Assembly: GCF_001742285.1 (NCBI RefSeq)
Contig: NZ_MIEK01000020.1
Location: forward strand, 1 to 49,869
Direction: 5' to 3'
DNA length: 49,869 bases
DNA from: Enterococcus rivorum
GTDB taxonomy: Bacteria > Bacillota > Bacilli > Lactobacillales > Enterococcaceae
This document shows, in pieces, positions 24,777 to 35,547 of the stretch. Numbering within the stretch: position 1 is the stretch's first letter; every line of letters begins with the position of its first letter. The position numbers and the translations under genes are program-made. Under the pieces are notes generated by a model. The model was not told the DNA's origin. It did no database searches and saw only the letters and a list, made by a program, of their open reading frames with translations.

Positions 24777-27230
24777 ATGCCTAAAAAAATCGTCATTATT
24801 GGAGGCGTTGCAGGTGGTGCTACTGCCGCAACTAGACTTAGAAGATTAAATGAAGAAGATGAAATTGTTCTTTTTGAAAAAGGAGAGTATATTTCATTTG
24901 CTAATTGTGGATTGCCTTATCATGTAGGAGGTACAATCAAAAATCGTGAGGATCTATTATTACAAACAGTCGAAGGAATGAGTGAACAATATAATTTAGA
25001 TATTCGTAACTTTTCTGAAGTTACAGCTATTAATCCTCTAAATAAAACAGTTTCCGTTTTGAATCACCAGACCAAGGAAATTTATACAGAGTCATTTGAT
25101 AAACTAATTATTTCAACAGGCGCAAAAGCAATTGTCCCTCCAATTGAAGGACTTGAAACTGCTAAAAACGTCTTCAGTTTACGAAATATTCCCGATATGG
25201 ATCAGATTAAAGCTTATATTGAAAAAGAAAAAGTCAAGGAAGCAACTATTGTTGGTGGTGGTTTCATCGGATTAGAGATGATGGAAAACCTTGTTGACCT
25301 AGGGATTCAAGTCAACCTTGTAGAAATGTCCTCTCAAGTTATGCCAAATATTGACTTTGAACTTGCTCAAATTTTACATGCTCAAATAAATTTTCATAGT
25401 GTAAATCTAATTCTAAATGACGGTTTAAAAGCTTTCTCAAAACAAGGAGGCGAACTAGTTCTAACAAGCGGCAAAACGTTAGCATCTGATTTAACGATTC
25501 TTTCGATTGGCGTTTCTCCAGAGAGTTCATTAGCGAAAGAAGCTGAGATAGCACTTGGTCTTCGTGGCGCAATCCAAGTAAATAAACAATTGGAAACAAA
25601 TTATCCTGATATTTACGCTATTGGAGACGTAATCGAAGTAATCGATTTTGTTAATCAACAACCGACTATTATTCCACTAGCTTGGCCAGCAAATCGTCAA
25701 GGAAGACTAGTTGCTGATATTATTAATGGAATTGAAGCAAATTACCCTGGAACTCAAGGAACATCCGTAGCCAAAGTATTTGAATTAACTGCCGCTTCAA
25801 CTGGAAATTCGGAAAAAACGCTACAAAGATTGGGAATTGATTATGAGGGCATCCATATCCACCCTAATTCACATGCTAGTTACTACCCAGACGCAAGCCC
25901 AATCGCACTAAAATTATTGTTTGCCCCAGATGGAAAAATCTTAGGCGCTCAGGGTGTAGGAACTGAGGGGGTTGAAAAACGAATTGATGTTATTTCAACA
26001 GCAATGAAGTTTGGCGCAAAAGCAAATGAGTTAGCTTCTATCGAACTAGCATATGCCCCTCCTTATTCGAGTGCAAAAGATCCAGTAAATATGCTAGGTT
26101 ATACAGCAGATAACCTTTTAAATCACAAGGTAGAAACGTTCTCTTGGCAAGAAATTCCAACGCTTATCGAAAAGGACGCTTACTTATTAGACGTTCGTGA
26201 CGAATTCGAATTGGCAACGGGGGAATTACCAAACAGTCATGTGATTCCTTTGGCGAAACTTCGTGACAGACTTGATGACTTACCAAAAGATCAAACAATA
26301 TACGTTTATTGCCAAGTTGGTTTACGAGGGTATAATGCAGCCAGAATCTTAATGCAACATGGTTTCTCTGTAAAAAATCTGGATGGCGGTTTTAAAACTT
26401 ACAAACAAGCGAACTATCGTTTAAGTGCTCCAAAAACTATTTTAGGAAAGAATAAGAATCACAACGCTGCTTCTGTTGAAGCAGGTCAAATGATTTCTAT
26501 TGATGCCTGTGGTCTTCAATGTCCCGGCCCAATCTTAAAAGTAAAAGAAGCCATCGATCAAATGAATGATGGTGAACTGTTAGAGATTCAAGCCAGTGAT
26601 TTTGGCTTCGTTGCAGATATAGAAGCATGGTGTAAAAATACTGGTAACACACTTGTTGAAAACCAGTTAAACGGATCTAAAGTAGTTGCTAAAATTATCA
26701 AAGGCATTCCCTCTTCAAATCAAATGCCAATTCATTCTTTGCCTGCCGAAGGAGTGCTTCATGAGACTAAAAATGGAGCGACTATGGTTGTTTTTAGTGG
26801 CGATTTAGATAAAGCCCTTGCTTCAATGATTATTGCCAGTGGTGCGGCAGCTATGGGAAAAGAAGTCACTATTTTCTTTACCTTCTGGGGCTTAAGTATC
26901 TTGAAAAAACAAAAAATCAAGAAACGTGGACTTGCAAAAATGTTTGATATTATGCTTCCAAATGGAGCAACTAGTCTACCAATATCACAAATGAACATGA
27001 TGGGGTTGGGTTCTAAAATGATTCAAACTGTCATGAAACAAAAAAATGTCGACTCCCTACCAGTAATGATTGAAAAGGCAAGCAAGCTTGGGGTCAAATT
27101 CGTTGCTTGTACAATGAGTATGGATATTATGGGAATTGATCGTTCTGAACTATTTGACTTTGTGGAATATGGTGGTGTCGCAACTTATCTTGGTGATAGC
27201 GAACAATCAAATCTGAACTTGTTTATTTAA
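24777..27230 (+). CDS. CoA-disulfide-reductase-like fusion: reductase, rhodanese, TusA, DsrE2
   Basis: 817 residues in four parts. (1) FAD/NAD reductase, about 1-450, with GGVAGGATAATRLRRL and Cys44 in SFANCGLPYH. (2) Rhodanese, about 460-550, active loop CQVGLRG. (3) TusA-like domain, about 570-645, with the sulfur-carrier motif CGLQCPGPI. (4) DsrE2-like domain, about 665-817, with FTFWGLSIL and a CTMSMDIMG cysteine loop. It can in principle pass sulfane sulfur between four sites on one chain and reduce persulfides with NAD(P)H. SD AAGGAG lies ten bases before the ATG. It should be co-regulated with the divergent CstR operon. Confidence 0.9.
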   Translation: MPKKIVIIGGVAGGATAATRLRRLNEEDEIVLFEKGEYISFANCGLPYHVGGTIKNREDLLLQTVEGMSEQYNLDIRNFSEVTAINPLNKTVSVLNHQTKEIYTESFDKLIISTGAKAIVPPIEGLETAKNVFSLRNIPDMDQIKAYIEKEKVKEATIVGGGFIGLEMMENLVDLGIQVNLVEMSSQVMPNIDFELAQILHAQINFHSVNLILNDGLKAFSKQGGELVLTSGKTLASDLTILSIGVSPESSLAKEAEIALGLRGAIQVNKQLETNYPDIYAIGDVIEVIDFVNQQPTIIPLAWPANRQGRLVADIINGIEANYPGTQGTSVAKVFELTAASTGNSEKTLQRLGIDYEGIHIHPNSHASYYPDASPIALKLLFAPDGKILGAQGVGTEGVEKRIDVISTAMKFGAKANELASIELAYAPPYSSAKDPVNMLGYTADNLLNHKVETFSWQEIPTLIEKDAYLLDVRDEFELATGELPNSHVIPLAKLRDRLDDLPKDQTIYVYCQVGLRGYNAARILMQHGFSVKNLDGGFKTYKQANYRLSAPKTILGKNKNHNAASVEAGQMISIDACGLQCPGPILKVKEAIDQMNDGELLEIQASDFGFVADIEAWCKNTGNTLVENQLNGSKVVAKIIKGIPSSNQMPIHSLPAEGVLHETKNGATMVVFSGDLDKALASMIIASGAAAMGKEVTIFFTFWGLSILKKQKIKKRGLAKMFDIMLPNGATSLPISQMNMMGLGSKMIQTVMKQKNVDSLPVMIEKASKLGVKFVACTMSMDIMGIDRSELFDFVEYGGVATYLGDSEQSNLNLFI

Positions 27231-27239
27231 AACAGAAAA

Positions 27240-27282
27240 AGAGGATGGAACAAAACTAAAAATCAGTTTCGTTTCATCCTCT
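27240..27282 (+). terminator. Long hairpin after the fusion gene
   Basis: AGAGGATGGAAC and GTTTCATCCTCT form a stem of about 19 bases with a short loop. It is the 'aggatgg/gagtggg' hairpin type frequent in enterococcal intergenic regions. No strong T run follows. Confidence 0.55.
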
Positions 27283-27403
27283 AAATCCGAATAACCAATG
27301 GTCAAAATAAACTATTAAAATAACGTCTTCTTCCTCCAGTAAAAACAGCTATCTTATTTCTGAGAAATCAGATAAAATATAAGTAAGTTAAAGGAGGTTT
27401 AAC

Positions 27404-28501
27404 ATGAAGAAAAAAATAAAAAAGATTTTTCCCATGATGGTAATGACTATTTTTGGATTAATCGGAGGGTACTGGGCTGGGTATATCATTGCATCAAAAA
27501 ACGTAAATGTTTTAGAAACAGTATTCCTGTTTATGTCTTTCCCTATGTTTTATATTATTCATATTGTGATTCACGAAGCTGGACACGGATTACTCGGTAA
27601 AATATCTGGCTATAAAATGGTCAGTTATCGTATTTTTTCATTTATGTGGGTTTGGCGGGAAGATGGTACCATTCACGTTCGGCGCTACAAAGTTCCCGGG
27701 ACACTAGGACAATGTTTAATGGCACCACCAACCTATGAAGCCGGTAAATTTCCCTTTCGTTTATATTTACTAGGAGGTGTAATCGCCAATATAGTCACTA
27801 GTCTTATTGTTGGCGCTTTTTTTGTGCCCCAATCATTTTTAGCTACATCTTTTGCTATTGTAGGCATTTTGACTGCTCTTACAAACTCTATCCCAATCGG
27901 GTTTAACGACGGTATGAGTCTCAAAATCGCTTCTTCAAATGAAAAACAACAATACTTGCTTTACTTACAATTTGAAATAAATAATCAGATGAATGAAGGA
28001 AAAACCTATGCTGAACTGCCAGAGCAATATTTCCAACTAGTGTCAGCAACTTCAGCCCACACTTATTTTAACGATTGGCAACAATTTTTGATTATAGCTA
28101 GGTTGGCAGAAAAACATAACTGGCCACTTTATCAAGAACAATTGGAAATTTTGTGGCAACGAAAAAAAGAAATGATATCGATTTACTTACTAGAACTAAA
28201 AAAAGAAATGCTTTTTGGTTTATGTTTAACAGCAGCAACTGATGAACGGATTCCTCAAATCTGGACAGATAAAAAAATCCAAGCTGCTTTGAAACAGCCT
28301 CTTATGGGAAATAAACGAGTTAAAGCTGCCTATGTTTATTGTATTGAAAAAGATGCACAAGCTGCTTTAGAGCTGATAACAGCAGGAAAAAATTTGACTC
28401 ATCGCGCACCGAATCTAGGTGATGCGAAAACAGAAGGGCAATTACTAGTTTGGCTCGAAACAAAAATTCTTAACGAGGAAAGTACCCCTCATAATCAATA
28501 A
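27404..28501 (+). CDS. Membrane-bound M50-type zinc metalloprotease-like protein
   Basis: 365 residues. There are two N-terminal hydrophobic helices. The second carries HEAGH (57-61), the zinc-binding motif of site-2-protease/M50 enzymes. Two further membrane segments follow at about 120-160, then an NSIPIGFNDG stretch matching the family's second metal motif. A soluble C-terminal domain of about 180 residues has no recognised function. Probably an intramembrane or membrane-associated protease; the substrate is unknown. SD AAAGGAGG lies close to the ATG. Confidence 0.72.
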   Translation: MKKKIKKIFPMMVMTIFGLIGGYWAGYIIASKNVNVLETVFLFMSFPMFYIIHIVIHEAGHGLLGKISGYKMVSYRIFSFMWVWREDGTIHVRRYKVPGTLGQCLMAPPTYEAGKFPFRLYLLGGVIANIVTSLIVGAFFVPQSFLATSFAIVGILTALTNSIPIGFNDGMSLKIASSNEKQQYLLYLQFEINNQMNEGKTYAELPEQYFQLVSATSAHTYFNDWQQFLIIARLAEKHNWPLYQEQLEILWQRKKEMISIYLLELKKEMLFGLCLTAATDERIPQIWTDKKIQAALKQPLMGNKRVKAAYVYCIEKDAQAALELITAGKNLTHRAPNLGDAKTEGQLLVWLETKILNEESTPHNQ

Positions 28502-28503
28502 AG

Positions 28504-28555
28504 AAACTATCTAAACACTTTTTTCGCTGTTTAGATAGTTTTCTACTTTTTTATT
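28504..28555 (+). terminator. Terminator of the M50-like gene
   Basis: AAACTATCTAAACA and TGTTTAGATAGTTT form a perfect 14-bp stem followed by T-rich sequence. It is placed between convergent genes and may serve both. Confidence 0.85.
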
Positions 28556-28566
28556 ATATTGTTTAG

Positions 28567-30411
<1,845 letters not shown>

Positions 30412-30558
30412 CTATCCTTTTTTATTATAGAGAGTTTCCCGATATTTGTATTTGCATAATTCAGTCTTTTTTTATCTATTTCGGACAATTCTTTTTTGGA
30501 TGGCGGCTACTTTTCAAGTACTATTGCAATTTACAAAAAAAAGTGCTGTAATACCATT

Positions 30559-32136
30559 ATGAACTCATTACAGAAAAAACTTACCTTATATGCAAGCGGC
30601 TTCTTTATTATTTTATTTTTATCTATCGCTCTGATTATTAAAATCGAGATGGAACGGACAGTTTTATCATTTAATCGATCCATGACTCAGCAATTAGTAG
30701 ATGCAAAAAGTGAACAAATCTCCTATTGGTTCGAGCAGCGAATCAATGAGATACAGTCTTTATCTCAAAAAGCTGTGACACAAAATTGGTCTAAGCAAGA
30801 ATTAATAAAAGAAGCCGAAAATTTAGCTCAACTAAATAAAAATAGCTATGAATCTATTCGTGCAGTAAGTAACTCCGGCGAATCTTTTTCAGCAAACTCG
30901 CCTTCATTTTCCATTGTTGATAGAGATTATTTCAAAAAAATAATCACCAACAATTCTGAGTATGTTATTAGTAAAGTCCTTTATTCTCATAGTAACCAAG
31001 CAGAAGTTGTCATTATTTTATATCGAATACCTTCCATCGTTGATTCAACCATTTCCTATCTTGCTGCTGCCGTTCCTATTGAACAAATGAATAAAATTGC
31101 AAAAGATATATTTGTTTACGACGGAACAGGGACTTTAACGCTAAATCACAATCAACCAAAATCGAAAGACAAGATGGTTCGTTTTGAACGTTCGATTCAA
31201 GCAATGCCAGATTGGAAGGTACAATTCCAAGTACCTGAGAAAAAACTCTACCAGAGTTTACGTAATACGCAAAATGCTGTTTTGATTGTTGGAACGATTT
31301 TAGGTATCTTCTTTTTAGTCTGGCTTTATTTATTAGCTACCTCTATATTGAAACCTGTAAAACAGTTGCAAGGAGTTATGGGAAAAGTAGCTGCTGGAGA
31401 TGAATCTTTGCGCGTTACGATGAAGAGAACAGATGAATTTGGCCAGTTAGGGGAACATTTTAATCAAATGTTGGATAAGGTTTATGAAACCGAGCAGGAA
31501 AAAAAAGAAATAGAACTGAGGATGATTCAAGAGCAAGTGAAACCACATTTCCTTTACAATACCTTGGATACCATTCAGTGGTTAGCTGCTTCTCATGATG
31601 CCGATGATGTTGTTGAGCTGATTGAAGCTCTTAGTCTCTATTTCCGTTTAGGTCTTAATGAAGGAAAAGAATTTGTCCCACTTTCTCAAGAATTTAAACA
31701 TTTGGAAAGCTACTTAAAAATACAACAGGTTCGCTATGAAAAAATACTAAATTACGAATTTTCTTTAGCACCAGATGTCGCAAATACCAAAGTCATTCGT
31801 TTCTTACTACAGCCTCTAGTAGAAAATGCCATTTATCACGGGATTAAACCTTTGCCAAAACAATTTTCTACCATTTGGATAAACGCAACCAACGAAAACA
31901 ATCAATTGAAAATAGCAGTGATAAACGATGGCTTACCGATCTCTAAAGAAGCATTGACTACTATTCGCGACAACCTTTTCTATCACCAAGAGCAAAATCG
32001 AATCATTGGTTTTGGGCTCTATAGTGTCTACCATCGCTTAAAATTAACCTATGGAAAACAGAGTGACTTTACCATTGAGAGCAATCAAGAGCAAACAAAG
32101 ATAACTATTACGATTCCTTTGGAGGATGAAACATGA
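30559..32136 (+). CDS. YesM/LytS-type sensor histidine kinase
   Basis: About 525 residues from MNSLQKK. One N-terminal membrane helix is followed by an extracellular dCache-like sensor (about 35-235), a second helix (about 240-262) and a HAMP domain (ILKPVKQLQGVM onward). The His_kinase motif EQVKPHFLYNTLD has His330, and the ATPase N-box is QPLVENAIYHGI. The ligand is probably a small extracellular molecule. The start has no strong SD; a TTG start 21 codons upstream is also open. Divergent from the fumarate-reductase-like gene, and overlaps the response regulator by ATGA. Confidence 0.88.
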   Translation: MNSLQKKLTLYASGFFIILFLSIALIIKIEMERTVLSFNRSMTQQLVDAKSEQISYWFEQRINEIQSLSQKAVTQNWSKQELIKEAENLAQLNKNSYESIRAVSNSGESFSANSPSFSIVDRDYFKKIITNNSEYVISKVLYSHSNQAEVVIILYRIPSIVDSTISYLAAAVPIEQMNKIAKDIFVYDGTGTLTLNHNQPKSKDKMVRFERSIQAMPDWKVQFQVPEKKLYQSLRNTQNAVLIVGTILGIFFLVWLYLLATSILKPVKQLQGVMGKVAAGDESLRVTMKRTDEFGQLGEHFNQMLDKVYETEQEKKEIELRMIQEQVKPHFLYNTLDTIQWLAASHDADDVVELIEALSLYFRLGLNEGKEFVPLSQEFKHLESYLKIQQVRYEKILNYEFSLAPDVANTKVIRFLLQPLVENAIYHGIKPLPKQFSTIWINATNENNQLKIAVINDGLPISKEALTTIRDNLFYHQEQNRIIGFGLYSVYHRLKLTYGKQSDFTIESNQEQTKITITIPLEDET

Positions 32137-32888
32137 CTTGGCAAGTGTTAATCATTGATGATGAAAAAATTATTCGCAATGGCCTCAAATTATTTATCAA
32201 TAAAAGCTCTTTGCCCTTTATTTGTGAAAATACAGCAGAAGATGCTCAAGAAGCTTTTCTAATTGCAGAAAAGATAAAACCAGATGTTTTCTTCGTAGAT
32301 ATAAATATGACAGGTATGAATGGCTTAGATTTAATTCAACTGTTAAAAAAGCAATTTCCTCAAGCAATTATGGTTGTCATTAGCGGTTATGATGATTTTG
32401 AATACGCCCGACAAGCGATTCAATTACAAGTTTTTGATTACTTATTAAAACCTGTTCCCAAAAGTGATTTTTATCTTCTTTTACAAAAAATAGATACGTG
32501 TTTAAAGAAGCAACAGCAACAAACTACGACAAGTCAAAAAAAGCAAACAGCACACCTTTCTCCTATAATCGCAGATGTCACTACCTATTTGGAAAACCAT
32601 TATCAAGATGCTTCTTTATCAGGAGTAAAGGTTGCCACAATTTTCCATATTAATCATACGTATTTAAGTAAACGAATGAAACAGGAGCTCGGTCTTTCCT
32701 TCATTGATTATTTAACTCAATTGAGAATTGAAAAAGCGATTGAACTCCTTGATGACACGATGCTAAATATCAAAATAAATGATTTATCAAAAAAAGTAGG
32801 GTATCAAAACCCTTATTATTTCAGCCGTCTTTTTAAACAACGTATCGGTGTAAGTCCTTTATATTATAAACAGGAAAAAGAGCTGTAG
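32133..32888 (+). CDS. YesN-type response regulator, AraC output
   Basis: 251 residues. The receiver domain has acidic pair Asp9/Asp10, phospho-acceptor Asp56 in FFVDINMTGMNG, and KP at the end of the domain (LLKPVPKSD). The C-terminal AraC/XylS double HTH ends KKVGYQNPYYFSRLFKQRIG. It is translated with the sensor through an ATGA overlap. The likely target is the divergent reductase gene, by position only. Confidence 0.9.
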   Translation: MTWQVLIIDDEKIIRNGLKLFINKSSLPFICENTAEDAQEAFLIAEKIKPDVFFVDINMTGMNGLDLIQLLKKQFPQAIMVVISGYDDFEYARQAIQLQVFDYLLKPVPKSDFYLLLQKIDTCLKKQQQQTTTSQKKQTAHLSPIIADVTTYLENHYQDASLSGVKVATIFHINHTYLSKRMKQELGLSFIDYLTQLRIEKAIELLDDTMLNIKINDLSKKVGYQNPYYFSRLFKQRIGVSPLYYKQEKEL

Positions 32889-32922
32889 CACCACCCCTTA
32901 AATGGCAGTACAACTCTTTTTT
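32878..32922 (+). terminator. Terminator of the two-component operon
   Basis: AAGAGCTGTA and TACAACTCTT pair across a 21-base loop and are followed by T6. The left arm includes the response-regulator stop codon. Confidence 0.7.
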
Positions 32923-32927
32923 CATCG

Positions 32928-33716
32928 TCACTCTATTTTAATAAAAGGCAACGCCCCATCTGTATATATCTCATCTCCACCACCATTACGTCCATAATAA
33001 CTAGTTGTAAAATGTTCTACTCTTTCAATGGAAATATTGATGTTTGATTTTTCAAAGGAGTTTAAAACAAATTCACGTTCCTCGTCAACATCCGAATTTA
33101 TTTTGTGTGTCACCTGTCCGGTAAAATTTGAGAGACCGACCTTCTTATCATAAGTAGCAGCCCCCAACCAATCAGCTTGACGACCTCCCGGCAAATACCA
33201 ATCATCAGGTGTTTTCCAGAGTCTAATATGGTGCCGTCGCCTTGGATTATTCTTAATCTCCTTTTCAAAAGCTAAATCCTGCTTATTCCCAAAAAGAAAC
33301 AACGAACTAACGGGTGCTTTGGGATAAGACTTTCCTAGAACACTTGCAATGATCATATGAAGAGCTGACCGAATAGACAAGCTCTCTGCTTTTTCCCATC
33401 CAGAAGCTAAAAATAAATTTTCTATTGATTGCTGATCTCCCAGAAATGCCAAATTAATAGGATCGCCCAATAATCCATCACTGGTTCGAGAACGACCAAT
33501 AAAATAATCCGGCAAATATCTTTTGGTGACTTTTTTATTAAGATAAGGAAGGATCAAATAAGAAGTAAATAGCCAAACAATCACATAACCTAGTATATGA
33601 ATTTTTCGAGTCAAAATATTGACCAGTAATGTTTCATAAACTAAAAAACCTAAAAAAATAATCACGAGAAAACGAATCGTTCGAAAGAAACTATTGATTA
33701 ATGATTGTTTGTTCAT
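32928..33716 (-). CDS. LssY_C-domain membrane protein
   Basis: 262 residues. Two N-terminal transmembrane segments (about 12-65) are followed by an LssY C-terminal-type domain with RTSDGLLGDPINLAFLG, SGWEKAE, RRHHIRLWKTPDDWY, WLGAATYD and THKINSDVDEEREFV. The function of the domain is not established; full-length LssY proteins also carry a phosphatase or DedA part, which is absent here. SD GGAGG lies seven bases before the ATG. Confidence 0.78.
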   Translation of the reverse strand: MNKQSLINSFFRTIRFLVIIFLGFLVYETLLVNILTRKIHILGYVIVWLFTSYLILPYLNKKVTKRYLPDYFIGRSRTSDGLLGDPINLAFLGDQQSIENLFLASGWEKAESLSIRSALHMIIASVLGKSYPKAPVSSLFLFGNKQDLAFEKEIKNNPRRRHHIRLWKTPDDWYLPGGRQADWLGAATYDKKVGLSNFTGQVTHKINSDVDEEREFVLNSFEKSNINISIERVEHFTTSYYGRNGGGDEIYTDGALPFIKIE

Positions 33717-33748
33717 TCTATTACCTCCACTTTACTTCTCAGTAATAG

Positions 33749-33961
33749 CTACTCCTCTTCAGCTTCTGGATCATAAGGAACATATTCACTGTAGTTATCG
33801 ACTTCGCCTTCAAATACGCTGTTTACAAAATTGCTGTATGAACCCATTCCCATGGTTCCCATATCAGAACTGACTTCTGTCATATCCACCATAATCTTTT
33901 CTTTGTACTCCGCTTCTGTAATGACTGCTCCCGTTTTCATGTTTTTATAAAATTTTGGCAT
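33749..33961 (-). CDS. Small acidic protein of unknown function
   Basis: About 70 residues, starting MPKFYKNMKTG, with a Met/Gly-rich centre (DMGTMGMGSY) and an acidic tail ending EAEEE. No signal peptide or membrane helix. I use the ATG at 33961, which has AAAGGA eight bases upstream; the ATG three codons earlier overlaps the SD. It lies 32 bases upstream of the LssY_C gene on the same strand and is probably co-transcribed. Confidence 0.6.
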   Translation of the reverse strand: MPKFYKNMKTGAVITEAEYKEKIMVDMTEVSSDMGTMGMGSYSNFVNSVFEGEVDNYSEYVPYDPEAEEE

Positions 33962-34112
33962 ATTTATCATCCTTTCTTTTCAAACCTATAGAATCAAGTG
34001 ACAAAAATAATTAGTAGAAAAATTTATACTCTCTACTTTAAATTATACTCGTTTAGAGAAAAAAATCTCCCAATATGATTCTTGATCATTTATTCAGCGG
34101 AATACAAAAGAA

Positions 34113-34147
34113 AAAGCTACCAATGCAGCCTATGCATCAATAGCTTT
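34113..34147 (-). terminator. Terminator of the AI-2E-family gene
   Basis: AAAGCTA and TAGCTTT outer arms with inner AATGCA/TGCAT pairing. A U-rich tract follows on the minus strand, immediately past the stop at 34152. Confidence 0.75.
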
Positions 34148-34151
34148 TAGC

Positions 34152-35330
34152 TTATTTTCCTATTGTAGGATCAATTTTCTCTTCTAATACAGAATTCAGG
34201 CTTGTTCCGGCTGACTTCTTTTCTTTATTAGCAAGATACATATTGGTTAGTTTGTAAATACTAGCAACTGTGGGAATCCCAAAAAACATTCCCGGAATCC
34301 CTGCCAAAGCACCAAAAACCATAACTGAGCCTAGAACGTAAATTCCTGGTAAACCAACAGAACTCCCAACAACTTTTGGATAAATTACGTTACTTTCAAA
34401 CTGCTGTAGTAAAACCAAATAGATTAAAAAGCCAATCGCTAAAGGAGGATTTACAGTAAACACTAAGACCGCTCCGATAGCTCCTCCAATATACGCACCA
34501 ATAATCGGAATAATATTGATTGCTCCTACTAGCGTGCCAATCATCACAGGATATGGCATCCGTAAAATGAACATTCCTGTCGCACAAAGGGTTCCTAAAA
34601 TCACTGCCTCTATACATTGTCCTCTAATAAAAGAGCTAAAGGTTTGATGAATGACTTTTAATACCATATCCAATTTTCTTTTTTTCTCTGATTTCATGTA
34701 CAACGTAGTCAAACGCTCATACATTCGTATAAATCGTTCTTTATCTAGCAGAATATAAATTGAGAAAACTAAAATTAATACCCAATTAAAGAGACTCCCT
34801 ACAACTGTTCCTAAAACATTTAAAAAGGTATCTAAGGTACTAGAAACGCCTCCACCTAATATCGAAATGATGTTTTGAAGCAACAATTTCCAATCAATTT
34901 CTAAAAGATCAATCGCTTTAGTCACACTAGCATTATTTTCAAAAATTGCTAATAAGAAAACTTGTATTTTCTGGAAATATTTTGGCATTTCTGCCATTAG
35001 CATATTCAATGAATCTAGAGTAGCAGGAACTACCAACATAATTAGTAGGCAAATAATAATAATCACTACAAATAATGAAAGCAACAAACTAACGGGTCTT
35101 TTTACCTTAGTCATTATTTTTGTCTCTCTACGCGAGAGATATTCTTCGATTTTCACCATAATGATGTTTACAACATACGCTACCAACATAGCTAAAAATA
35201 TGTTTGAAAAAGCACCTAACACAATGGCAATAACCTTCAAAATAGAGGATGCATTTAGAACTGATAGAACCAATACTGTCACGATAATTAAATATTTCAT
35301 GATCATTTTTTCTATATTTTTATTCCCCAT
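34152..35330 (-). CDS. AI-2E-family (TqsA/YdiK-like) membrane protein
   Basis: 392 residues with about eight hydrophobic helices. Family landmarks are the late PVMIGTLVGAINIIPIIGAY region and the C-terminal PGMFFGIPTVA. Members have been linked to autoinducer-2 export or Na+/H+ transport, so the substrate here is open. Strong SD GGAG lies six bases before the ATG. Monocistronic. Confidence 0.85.
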   Translation of the reverse strand: MGNKNIEKMIMKYLIIVTVLVLSVLNASSILKVIAIVLGAFSNIFLAMLVAYVVNIIMVKIEEYLSRRETKIMTKVKRPVSLLLSLFVVIIIICLLIMLVVPATLDSLNMLMAEMPKYFQKIQVFLLAIFENNASVTKAIDLLEIDWKLLLQNIISILGGGVSSTLDTFLNVLGTVVGSLFNWVLILVFSIYILLDKERFIRMYERLTTLYMKSEKKRKLDMVLKVIHQTFSSFIRGQCIEAVILGTLCATGMFILRMPYPVMIGTLVGAINIIPIIGAYIGGAIGAVLVFTVNPPLAIGFLIYLVLLQQFESNVIYPKVVGSSVGLPGIYVLGSVMVFGALAGIPGMFFGIPTVASIYKLTNMYLANKEKKSAGTSLNSVLEEKIDPTIGK

Positions 35331-35504
35331 AAACTACTCCTAATCTGATAATTTCTATTCTATTTTTCACTAAAAAATAGTTATCTTTACAAAAAGACTG
35401 ATTCACTCACTTTATATTACCATTTCAATTCCTTTTCAACTAATAAAATAGTACCAAACTACTAGCTAAACATCAATGTTATTAATTTCTTCAAATGTTG
35501 TAAA

Positions 35505-35538
35505 TAAAAAAAGCAGAAGAAAATTTCTGCTTTTTTTT
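35505..35538 (-). terminator. Terminator of the WxL locus
   Basis: AAAAAGCAGAA and TTTCTGCTTTTT arms, A/T-rich on both sides. It lies just past the stop of the last WxL gene and is probably bidirectional. Confidence 0.8.
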
Positions 35539-35547
35539 ACTGAACTA

